Assembly (NCBI GenBank): GCA_934631025.1
Contig: CAKTXR010000048.1
Location: 1 to 23,003 of the forward strand
DNA from: an uncultured Clostridia bacterium
GTDB taxonomy: Bacteria > Bacillota > Clostridia > Christensenellales > Aristaeellaceae
Length of the DNA: 23,003 bases
Direction of reading: 5' to 3'
In this document: positions 6,338-13,288 of the stretch, piece by piece
Position numbering within the stretch: the first letter of the stretch is position 1
How the letters are laid out: each line of letters begins with the position of its first letter
The notes under the pieces: generated by a model
What the model was told of the DNA's origin: nothing
Database searches by the model: none
What the model saw: the letters and a program-made list of their open reading frames with translations, nothing else
Translations under genes and position numbers: made by a program

Positions 6338-7891
6338 ATGAAGAGAACACTGTGTATGCTTCTGGCGCTTGTTATGCTGCTTGCCTGCAGCGCGATGAGC
6401 ACGGCCGTGGCGGACGATTTGCCTGAGGCTGAGGTCAAGATGTGGGTCATCGGCCCCGGCGAACAGGCCGACGCCGACGTGGTCAAGGAGCGGCTCAACC
6501 AGATCCTGAACGAACAGGTGCCCAATACCAAGCTCACACTGTCCCTGATCGACGGCAACGGCTACGAGGACATGCTCTCCAAGGCGCTGGCCGCCAGCGA
6601 GCGCATCGACATCGCCTGGACGGGCTGGATGCACAACCTGACCAACATGGCCTTTGAAGGTTCCCTGCTGCCGCTCAACGATCTGGTGACCAATTACGGC
6701 CAGGACATCGCGGCATTCCTGGGCGAGGAAGGCATCAAGCTGCATCAGCTGGCCGACGGCGAGCTGTATCAGATCATTTCGTGGCAAGGCCTGATGGGCA
6801 ATCGCCAGGGCCTGTATCTGCCCACCGAGCTGGTCAACGAGATGCCCGAGGGCTGGCAGGACGAGCTTCAGGCCGCCTACTACGCCATTGCCAACGGCGA
6901 TCATTCCGACGCGGCCTACCAGAAGCTGGTCGACACCTTCGAAATCTATCCCAAGACGCTTCAGGAAAAGGGCAAGCTGATGCGCGGCCTGTACATCGAC
7001 GCGCTGCACAGCCTGCAGGTTGGCGTCGACGCGATCGGCGTCAATGGCGATCTGTGCTATGTCGCCAAGGGCGACGACACCTTCACTGTCAAGCCGGCGG
7101 ACAGCGCCGAGATGGGCACGATCCGCTATGCCAAGCTGATGGCTGATTTCTACAAGAAGGGCTATATCCAGAGCGACATCGCCAGCGTGACCCAGACCAT
7201 TCAGTGGAAGGATCAGCTGACCGAGAGCGATTACATCATGAGCGCCCATGCGGCGCTGGATGAGAATGTCGGCGAGCGCCTGAGCGCCCAGTTCGGCATG
7301 CCGATCAGCATCGTCTACATTCAGCCCAACTGCGAATGGGTCACGGGCAAGGACACCGGCCTCTCCCTGCCGTACACCTGCAAGGAGCCGGAGCGCGCCA
7401 TGATGATCATCAACGAGCTGTATCGCAATCCCGAGTTCTATCGCACGTTCGTCTACGGCATCGAGGGCCAGCATTGGGTTGACAACGGCGACGGTACCGC
7501 CACCACGCTGTGCGGCGCGGGTCAGGCGACCAGCGAATGGGCCTATGGCCAGTGGAAGTGGACGGTCGGCACCTGCATGAACGCCCTGATCACTCAGGCT
7601 GACACCGCGGGGTACTATGAGGGACTCAAGGCGATGGAAGCGACGGCCTATGCCAATCCCTTCCTCAACTTCCGCTTTGACAATTCCGCCGTTGTGACTG
7701 AGCAGTCCAACCTCAACTCGGTTTACGAAGAGTATCATCCGATGATGTGGCGCGGCTATCTGGGCGACGACGCGGAGGCCAAGGCTGAGGAGTTCATCGC
7801 GAAGCTGAGCGCGGCCGGTATCGACACCTATATCGCCGAATATCAGCGCCAGATTGACGAGTACGTCAAGGCCAACAACTGCAAGTGGTAA
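6338..7891 (+). CDS. Extracellular sugar-binding lipoprotein, DUF3502 type (LplA-like)
   Basis: A 517-residue family-1 solute-binding protein that captures the substrate outside the cell and hands it to the two upstream permeases. The N-terminus is a lipoprotein-type signal: KR, a hydrophobic core, then LLAC with the candidate lipidated Cys at 17. An AVA-DD site soon after (about residue 25) could instead be a type I cut. The C-terminal region, with FRFDNSAVVTEQSNLNSVYE, MMWRGYLGD and FIAKLSAAGIDTYIAEYQRQ, has the layout of the DUF3502 domain found in LplA-like proteins. A GAGGAGG site sits just before the ATG. The gene is last in the operon and is followed by a hairpin. The ligand is unknown; oligosaccharides are usual for the family. 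Confidence 0.92.
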   Translation: MKRTLCMLLALVMLLACSAMSTAVADDLPEAEVKMWVIGPGEQADADVVKERLNQILNEQVPNTKLTLSLIDGNGYEDMLSKALAASERIDIAWTGWMHNLTNMAFEGSLLPLNDLVTNYGQDIAAFLGEEGIKLHQLADGELYQIISWQGLMGNRQGLYLPTELVNEMPEGWQDELQAAYYAIANGDHSDAAYQKLVDTFEIYPKTLQEKGKLMRGLYIDALHSLQVGVDAIGVNGDLCYVAKGDDTFTVKPADSAEMGTIRYAKLMADFYKKGYIQSDIASVTQTIQWKDQLTESDYIMSAHAALDENVGERLSAQFGMPISIVYIQPNCEWVTGKDTGLSLPYTCKEPERAMMIINELYRNPEFYRTFVYGIEGQHWVDNGDGTATTLCGAGQATSEWAYGQWKWTVGTCMNALITQADTAGYYEGLKAMEATAYANPFLNFRFDNSAVVTEQSNLNSVYEEYHPMMWRGYLGDDAEAKAEEFIAKLSAAGIDTYIAEYQRQIDEYVKANNCKW

Positions 7892-7910
7892 TCATCGCGT
7901 GCCTTTCCCC

Positions 7911-7940
7911 GGGCTGCCTGCGTTTTGCGGGCAGCCCTTT
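7911..7940 (+). terminator. Rho-independent terminator-like hairpin after the transporter operon
   Basis: An 11-bp stem, GGGCTGCCTGC and GCGGGCAGCCC (one G-T wobble), around a GTTTT loop, 20 bases after the binding-protein stop. The T-run is short (TTTGG), so termination may be partial and let some transcripts continue into the two-component genes. Confidence 0.65.
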
Positions 7941-7949
7941 GGAGGTTTG

Positions 7950-7978
7950 TTGACGAATCGCCGCCGCCGTGCTATATT
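7950..7978 (+). promoter_or_regulatory. Sigma-A promoter of the two-component gene pair
   Basis: TTGACG (7950-7955), a 17-base spacer and TATATT (7973-7978), a near-consensus promoter starting about 10 bases after the terminator hairpin. Transcription would begin near 7985, within a palindrome, giving a leader of about 24 bases. It lets the regulator pair be expressed independently of the transporter genes. Confidence 0.72.
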
Positions 7979-7981
7979 ATT

Positions 7982-7994
7982 ATCACAATGTGAT
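7982..7994. promoter_or_regulatory. Palindromic operator candidate at the start of the yesN-like transcript
   Basis: ATCACA-A-TGTGAT, perfect 6-base arms around one base, 3 bases after the -10 box and covering the predicted transcription start. A dimeric regulator bound here would repress. TCACA/TGTGA arms in the same order recur in the yerC promoter at 10638-10653, with a 6-base spacer there. The binding protein is not identifiable from the sequence. Confidence 0.45.
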
Positions 7995-8008
7995 GCGGGG
8001 GAAAGAGA

Positions 8009-8758
8009 ATGTATCGCGTGCTGATCGTGGATGATGATCCTATGATACTGGAAGGCCTGTGCGCGCGCCCGGAGTGGGGCGACATGGGCTTCGAGGTGGC
8101 CGGCTGCGTGGAGGATGGACAGGAAGCGCTCGACTGGCTGGAGCATAACCGCGCCGATCTGGTCGTGACCGATATTGTCATGTGCAATATGAGCGGACTT
8201 GAGCTGGCGCGCACGCTGTGGGAGAGGGGCTATCCCGCGCGCGTTGTACTGCTGAGCGCGCACGGCGAGTTCGATTACGCACGGCAGGGCATTGTCTATG
8301 GCGTGGCGGCCTATCTGCTCAAGCCCGTGCGGCATGAGGAGCTGCTCACCGTGCTCAACGAGACGGCCAGCGCGCTGGAGGATCGGCGTGAAGATCGCAG
8401 CGCGCCCCTGAGCGACGGCGAGGATGCGGACGAAGGGCTGGTGATCAGCGTGGAGCGCTATGTGCGCGCGCACATCGGCGAGGAGCTGAGCGTCTCGCGG
8501 GTGGCCGAGGCCATGCACTACAGCGAACGCCATTTCCGCCGGCAGTTCCAGAAGGAAGCGCGCTGCCAGATTTCGGAATTCATGACGCGTGTGCGCATCG
8601 CCCGGGCGCGCGAGCTGCTCTCGGAGGGGCTGTCCTGCGAGGAGACGGCGCGGGCCGTGGGCTATGCCGGCGAGCGCTATTTCAAGAATGTGTTTCGTGA
8701 GATCACCGGCGAGAGCGTCGCTGTGTGGCAGAGCCGCAGAAAGGGTGTGCGTCCATGA
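8009..8758 (+). CDS. AraC-type response regulator (YesN-like, short form)
   Basis: A 249-residue two-component regulator: receiver domain plus AraC-family double helix-turn-helix. Receiver residues are D8-D10, phospho-acceptor D55 in VVTDIVMCNMSG, switch S83 in LLSAHGEFDYA and K105 in LLKPV. The AraC domain spans about 145-243 with helices near 160-181 (LSVSRVAEAMHYSERHFRRQF) and 209-231 (ending YFKNVF). Canonical YesN proteins often exceed 500 residues because of a long middle region; here only about 35 residues link the domains. GGGGGAAAG precedes the ATG. The 3' end overlaps the kinase start by 4 bases (ATGA). It likely activates the adjacent transporter operon in response to the kinase; this is inferred from gene order. 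Confidence 0.93.
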   Translation: MYRVLIVDDDPMILEGLCARPEWGDMGFEVAGCVEDGQEALDWLEHNRADLVVTDIVMCNMSGLELARTLWERGYPARVVLLSAHGEFDYARQGIVYGVAAYLLKPVRHEELLTVLNETASALEDRREDRSAPLSDGEDADEGLVISVERYVRAHIGEELSVSRVAEAMHYSERHFRRQFQKEARCQISEFMTRVRIARARELLSEGLSCEETARAVGYAGERYFKNVFREITGESVAVWQSRRKGVRP

Positions 8759-10536
8759 TCGCAAAGCTCATCCACTACATGCACGATTACTGGTTTTCGC
8801 GGCTGCTGCGGCGCTATTTCGCGGTGATTCTGCTGATTATGGCCGTGCCCGTGGCGGCGCTCAACGTCATGTGGACGTACTGGATGAACCGCTCCTTTCA
8901 GAGCGAAATCTTTTCGATCAACGAGCAGGCGCTCCAGCGCGGCGCGGGCGTGATGGAAAACACGTTCCAGATGGCCAAGGATCTGACCTACTATGTGGCG
9001 ATGAATTCCTCCGTCCAGTATATGTCCTTTCAGACGCACGCGGAGCTGCTGGCCGATATGCGCAAGCAGAACATATTCGCCACAATCACGCTGATCCGCA
9101 AGACCTATTCCTACATCGATTCCATAGACATTTATTTCGAAAAGGCCGATGTGGTGCTGGAGACGCGCGGGCTGCTGGAGGGCGACGACGTGCGCGCGTC
9201 CTCATGGATGACCGCCTACAAGGCCATGAACGAGCGCTGCTATGTCACGGCAGTGCGCGCGAGCGAGCAGAACTTTCCCTGGCTTGTGCGGCTGGTTTAT
9301 CCCATCGGCGGCACGCCGGGGCGCGGCTGCGTCGTCGTCAATATCAATATGGAAGCGCTGGGCAATCATCTCGGCTCGGGCTATTATCGCCGCGTCGGCG
9401 AGGAGCCGCTCATGGCGGTCTATGATATGAACAGTGGTGATCTGTATTATCTCGACGAGCGGCGGCTTCTGCGCAGCGAGGCCTACGACCGCGTGGCGCT
9501 TGAACCGTTTGCCGTGCGCAGCGGCGATTACAGCGAGAGCGCGACGCTCTGGGGGATGCAGTTCGTCGTGTCGGGCTATGAATCGTCGCAGAGCGGCTTC
9601 CGGTATATCTATCTGTCGCCCATCGGCCGCTATGCCGCGCAGACGCGCATGAACCGCCGGCTGATCGTGATCAGCGCGGTGATGTCGCTCCTGCTCAGTC
9701 TTGTGACCGCCATGACGCTGGCGCTGTTGGGCTATCAGCCGATCCGCACGCTTTCCGAAGCGCTCGGTCTCAGCGACGGACGCAAGCGCCCCGCCGACGA
9801 GCTGGCCTTCATCCGGGAGCGCGTCCGGGCGCAGGAGCGGGACAACCGCGATTTGCAGGGCGATCTCAATCAGCACATGGCCAATCTGAACCGCGCTCAG
9901 ATCGTGGCGCTTCAGGCGCAGATCAATCCGCACTTCATCAGCAATACGCTCATGGCGCTCTCCGGCTCCGTCGCGCAGATTATGGGCACGGAGTGCGAGA
10001 CGGTGCATGCGCTGGAAACCTTCGCGGCGCTGATGCGCGTCAGCCTGACGGGGGATAATTATCTTGTGCCGCTGAGCGAGGAACTGGAGCACATCCGCCT
10101 GTTCATGACGCTGATCGCCTTCCGCTACAAGAATCGCGTGCAGATCGAGATCAGCGTGCCGCCGGAGATGCTGGACGTCTGCGTGCCCAAGCTGTCGCTT
10201 CAGCCGCTGATCGAGAACGCGGTCAATCACGGGCTGAGGCCGCGGCACTATCGCGGCCATATCGGCGTGCGGGGCGAGATGGACGGCGAGACGGCGCGCA
10301 TCATCGTCTGGGACGACGGCGTGGGGCTGAGCGAAAAGGAGGCCGAACGGCTCAACCGGCTGCTGGAGCGCGATGTGATCGGCGCGTCGGAGCATATCGG
10401 GCTGAATAACGTCAATCAACGCTTCCGACTGATATTCGGCGGCGATGCGGGCGTGTCGGTGGAATCGCAGGAGGGGCATGCGCGCTTTGTGCTCACGTTC
10501 CCAGTGGTGCGCAGGAGCGGCGGCAAGCTCGTATAA
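8755..10536 (+). CDS. YesM-like membrane sensor histidine kinase
   Basis: A 593-residue kinase of the LytS/YesM class (His_kinase PF06580 plus HATPase_c). There are two membrane segments, at about 19-40 and 301-323, enclosing an extracellular sensor region of about 260 residues. The phospho-acceptor box is QAQINPHFISNTLMAL with His393; most relatives have HFLYNTL. The ATP site shows the N box LIENAVNHGLRP (N488), DDGVGLS and HIGLNNVNQRF. An ATG that overlaps the regulator stop (ATGA) is used as start; an upstream in-frame ATG at 8725 lies inside the regulator gene. It probably senses the substrate or substrate-loaded binding protein of the neighbouring transporter. The sensor domain itself shows no motif I can name. 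Confidence 0.93.
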   Translation: MIAKLIHYMHDYWFSRLLRRYFAVILLIMAVPVAALNVMWTYWMNRSFQSEIFSINEQALQRGAGVMENTFQMAKDLTYYVAMNSSVQYMSFQTHAELLADMRKQNIFATITLIRKTYSYIDSIDIYFEKADVVLETRGLLEGDDVRASSWMTAYKAMNERCYVTAVRASEQNFPWLVRLVYPIGGTPGRGCVVVNINMEALGNHLGSGYYRRVGEEPLMAVYDMNSGDLYYLDERRLLRSEAYDRVALEPFAVRSGDYSESATLWGMQFVVSGYESSQSGFRYIYLSPIGRYAAQTRMNRRLIVISAVMSLLLSLVTAMTLALLGYQPIRTLSEALGLSDGRKRPADELAFIRERVRAQERDNRDLQGDLNQHMANLNRAQIVALQAQINPHFISNTLMALSGSVAQIMGTECETVHALETFAALMRVSLTGDNYLVPLSEELEHIRLFMTLIAFRYKNRVQIEISVPPEMLDVCVPKLSLQPLIENAVNHGLRPRHYRGHIGVRGEMDGETARIIVWDDGVGLSEKEAERLNRLLERDVIGASEHIGLNNVNQRFRLIFGGDAGVSVESQEGHARFVLTFPVVRRSGGKLV

Positions 10537-10545
10537 CTAATAGGA

Positions 10546-10587
10546 AGAAAAAGGGCGCGGCGCGCAATGCGTCGGCGCTCTTCTTCT
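10546..10587 (+). terminator. Terminator-like hairpin after the kinase gene
   Basis: AGAAAAAGGGCGC (10546-10558) pairs with GCGCTCTTCTTCT (10575-10587) over 13 positions, with one mismatch and one wobble. The loop is about 16 bases. The A-rich left and T-rich right flanks mean the arm ends in a pyrimidine tract rather than a clean T-run. It lies 10 bases after the kinase stop and separates the sugar-transport region from the yerC operon. Confidence 0.5.
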
Positions 10588-10630
10588 GTGCATAAAAAAC
10601 GAACACAGGGTGAAAAATCGTGCGAAACCC

Positions 10631-10659
10631 TTGCATTTCACACGACACTGTGATAAAGT
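10631..10659 (+). promoter_or_regulatory. Candidate promoter of the yerC-pcrA-ligA operon
   Basis: TTGCAT (10631-10636), a 17-base spacer and TAAAGT (10654-10659) preceded by TGA, which forms an extended -10. Transcription would begin near 10666, about 30 bases before the yerC ATG. The match is moderate. The spacer is filled by an inverted repeat, listed separately. Confidence 0.45.
10638..10653. promoter_or_regulatory. Inverted repeat inside the yerC promoter spacer
   Basis: TCACA-CGACAC-TGTGA lies between the -35 and -10 boxes. Just downstream, TGATA (10651-10655) and TATCA (10667-10671) form a second pair of arms around an off-centre GTTAAC (10658-10663). The E. coli TrpR operator core is also GTTAAC, and yerC encodes a TrpR-fold protein, so self-repression is conceivable. 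That link rests on a 6-base match only. Confidence 0.4.
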
Positions 10660-10695
10660 TAACGTGTATCATTATGGAATCGGAGGACACAGAAT

Positions 10696-10998
10696 ATGCA
10701 GCCCATAATTAACGAGGAGCAGCTCAAGCTGCTGACCGAGGTGCTTCTGTCGCTTAAAACGGAGGACGAAGCGCGCAGCCTGCTGAGCGATTTGTGTACG
10801 ATTCGGGAAATGCAGGATCTGGGGCAGAGGGTGGAGGTGGCTCGCCTTCTGCGCCGCCAGATGACATACAGCGATATTGCCCAGCAGACGGGCGCGTCCA
10901 CGGCCACGATCAGCCGCGTGAACCGCTGCCTTGTGTACGGCGCGGGCGGCTATCGCACGGTGCTCGAGCGGCTGGAGAAAGGCGAAGACCATGATTGA
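10696..10998 (+). CDS. yerC: YerC/YecD family TrpR-related DNA-binding protein
   Basis: A 100-residue all-helical protein of the TrpR superfamily, YerC/YecD branch: LLTEVLLSLKTEDEARSLLS dimer helices, DLCTIREMQDLGQRVEVARLL, then the helix-turn-helix MTYSDIAQQTGASTATISRVNRCL (about 56-79). The helix-turn-helix is well preserved, so it very likely binds DNA. No ligand is known to me for this branch. GGAGG lies 9 bases before the ATG. It overlaps pcrA by 8 bases, so the two are translationally coupled. In B. subtilis yerC also lies just before pcrB-pcrA-ligA; pcrB is missing here. The inverted repeats in its own promoter suggest it may regulate the operon, which is unproven. Confidence 0.9.
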   Translation: MQPIINEEQLKLLTEVLLSLKTEDEARSLLSDLCTIREMQDLGQRVEVARLLRRQMTYSDIAQQTGASTATISRVNRCLVYGAGGYRTVLERLEKGEDHD

Positions 10999-13288
10999 TT
11001 TGTCGCTGCTCAACGCGCCTCAGCGCGAAGCGGTGCTTCATACGGAGGGGCCGCTCCTGGTGCTGGCCGGCGCGGGTTCGGGCAAGACGCGCGTGCTGAC
11101 CCATCGCGTGGCCTATCTGATCGAGCAGGGGCGCGCGCCGTGGTCGATACTGGCGATCACGTTCACCAACAAGGCCGCGCGGGAGATGAAGGACCGCATC
11201 CATACGCTGGTGGGCGACCGTGCCGACGACGTGTGGGTGTCTACGTTCCACGCCTGCTGCGCGCGGATACTGCGCCGCGATATTGAAAAGCTGGGCTATC
11301 AGCGTAGCTTCTCGATCTATGACGACGACGATCAGATGGGTGTGATCAAAGCGCTTGTCAAGGAGTTGAACCTGAGCGACAAGATGTATCCCCCGCGCGA
11401 GATCAAGTCGATCATTTCCGATGCGAAAAACCGGCTTTTAACGCCCTCCGAGTGGCTCAAGGAATCGGGACGCGATATGCGCGCCGCCAAGATCGCCGAG
11501 GTCTACAAGCGCTATGAAAAGACGCTGCGCGCCAACAATGCGCTCGATTTCGACGACCTTATCATGAAAACCATGGAGCTGCTCACGGCGCATCCGCCGG
11601 TGCTGGAATATTACAGGGGCAAGTTCGACTATATATTGGTAGACGAATATCAGGACACCAACCTTGCGCAGTACGAGCTGGTGCGTCTGCTGGCCGGCGA
11701 GAAGAAGAACGTCTGTGTCGTGGGCGACGACGATCAGTCCATTTACGGCTGGCGCGGCGCGGACATCCGCAATATTCTCGAATTTGAGAAGGATTTCCCC
11801 GGCTGCTTCGTCGTCAAGCTCGAGCAGAACTACCGCTCGACCGGCAACATCCTCGACGCGGCCAATCAGGTCATTGCGCACAACGCCGGGCGCAAGGAAA
11901 AGGCGCTCTGGACGGAAGCGGATGCGGGCGACAAGATTCGACTTTATTGCGCGCAGGATGAGCGCGATGAGGCCGCGTGGGTGTGCCGCCAGATCGAGAA
12001 CTGGAAGAAGAACGGCGGCGGCGCGGGCGACGCGGCGATCCTCTACCGCGCCAACGCGCAGTCCCGTGTACTGGAGGAAGCGCTGGTGCGGTCAGGCATA
12101 CCGTATCGCGTCTATGGCGGCGTGAAGTTCTATGAGCGCAAGGAGGTCAAGGATCTGATCGCCTATCTGCGCCTGCTGGTCAATCCGGCCGACGACGTGG
12201 CGTTCCGTCGCGTGGTCAACGAGCCGCGCCGCGGCATCGGCGACAGCACCGTCGACGCGCTGGCCGATTATGCCGCCCAGGAGGACACGTCCCTCATCAT
12301 GGCGGCCATGAGCGTGGAAGAAACCGAGCTGGGCGCGCGCGCCAGGACGGCCATCCAGAAGTTCACGGCGCTCATGGAGGAACTGAGCCTGGCCTGCGAG
12401 ACGATGCCGCCCGACGAGCTGCTGCGCCGCGTGATCGACGCGACCGGCTACGAGGAGCAATATAAAAAAGTAGAGAACGAGGAAAACGAAAGCCGGCTGG
12501 AGAACATCGCCGAGCTTGAAACCGCCGTGAAGGAATACGTCGCGCGCGAACCCGAGGGCGGGCTTTCCGGCTTCCTCGAGAACGTCGCGCTGGTGACCGA
12601 TCTGGACGGCATGGACGAGAGCGTTCAGGCGGTCACGCTGATGACGCTCCACTCGGCCAAGGGTCTGGAGTTCAATCTGGTGTGCCTGACCGGCATGGAG
12701 GACGGCGTTTTCCCGACCAGCCGCGCGCTGTTCGACGATGAAAAGATGGAGGAGGAGCGCCGCCTCTGCTATGTGGGCATTACGCGCGCCCGCAAGCGCC
12801 TGTGCATGAGCTGGGCGCAGACCCGCGCGCTCTATGGCAGCCGGCAGGTCAATATGCGCTCCCGCTTTGTGGACGAAATCCCGCAGCGCCTGATCGAGGA
12901 CGCGAACGCGGCCCTGCGCCCGCAGACGCGACTGGGCGCGCCGAGGGAAGCGGCGACGTTCGGTGCGCGCCGTCCTCAGCAGACGGGCTATGGCGCGCGC
13001 CCGGCGGCCCGGCCAGCACCTCAGCCGGCGGCCGGCGCAAAGCCGCAGCCGGGGCGTTCGCCGCTGGATATTCCGGGGCTTAAAAAGGGCATGGGCGCAT
13101 TCAAGGCGTCCGGCGCGGCGATCTTCAAAAAGGGCGACCGCGTGCGGCACAATCGCTTCGGCGAGGGTACGGTGCTATTATTGTATGACGACAACAAGCG
13201 CATGACCATCCGCTTTGACGACGGCACGGAGAAAACCTTCGCCGCCGAGCTGGCGCCGGTCGTGCGGCTGGACGGAAAGGCGGAATGA
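10991..13288 (+). CDS. pcrA: ATP-dependent DNA helicase PcrA (UvrD/Rep family, SF1A)
   Basis: A 765-residue 3'-5' DNA helicase for repair and for removing proteins and RNA polymerase from DNA. All SF1 motifs are present: Q motif LNAPQREAV, Walker A AGAGSGKT (K32), Ia TFTNKAAREM, II VDEYQD (D218), III GDDDQSIYGWRGAD, IV QNYRSTGNI, V TLHSAKGLEF, VI YVGITRARKRL. A Pro/Ala/Arg-rich linker (about 640-695) leads to a C-terminal Tudor-like fold (GDRVRHNRFGEGTVLL onward, about 712-760), the part that contacts RNA polymerase in other PcrA proteins. The ATG at 10991, inside the end of yerC, starts MIDLSLLNAPQRE as in homologues; the longer open frame upstream only shadows yerC. The stop overlaps ligA by 4 bases. 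Confidence 0.97.
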   Translation: MIDLSLLNAPQREAVLHTEGPLLVLAGAGSGKTRVLTHRVAYLIEQGRAPWSILAITFTNKAAREMKDRIHTLVGDRADDVWVSTFHACCARILRRDIEKLGYQRSFSIYDDDDQMGVIKALVKELNLSDKMYPPREIKSIISDAKNRLLTPSEWLKESGRDMRAAKIAEVYKRYEKTLRANNALDFDDLIMKTMELLTAHPPVLEYYRGKFDYILVDEYQDTNLAQYELVRLLAGEKKNVCVVGDDDQSIYGWRGADIRNILEFEKDFPGCFVVKLEQNYRSTGNILDAANQVIAHNAGRKEKALWTEADAGDKIRLYCAQDERDEAAWVCRQIENWKKNGGGAGDAAILYRANAQSRVLEEALVRSGIPYRVYGGVKFYERKEVKDLIAYLRLLVNPADDVAFRRVVNEPRRGIGDSTVDALADYAAQEDTSLIMAAMSVEETELGARARTAIQKFTALMEELSLACETMPPDELLRRVIDATGYEEQYKKVENEENESRLENIAELETAVKEYVAREPEGGLSGFLENVALVTDLDGMDESVQAVTLMTLHSAKGLEFNLVCLTGMEDGVFPTSRALFDDEKMEEERRLCYVGITRARKRLCMSWAQTRALYGSRQVNMRSRFVDEIPQRLIEDANAALRPQTRLGAPREAATFGARRPQQTGYGARPAARPAPQPAAGAKPQPGRSPLDIPGLKKGMGAFKASGAAIFKKGDRVRHNRFGEGTVLLLYDDNKRMTIRFDDGTEKTFAAELAPVVRLDGKAE

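Noticed and set aside
6047..7738. 563-codon minus-strand frame opposite the binding-protein gene
   Set aside because: The plus strand encodes an intact lipoprotein with a DUF3502-type end; the antisense frame has no recognisable motif.
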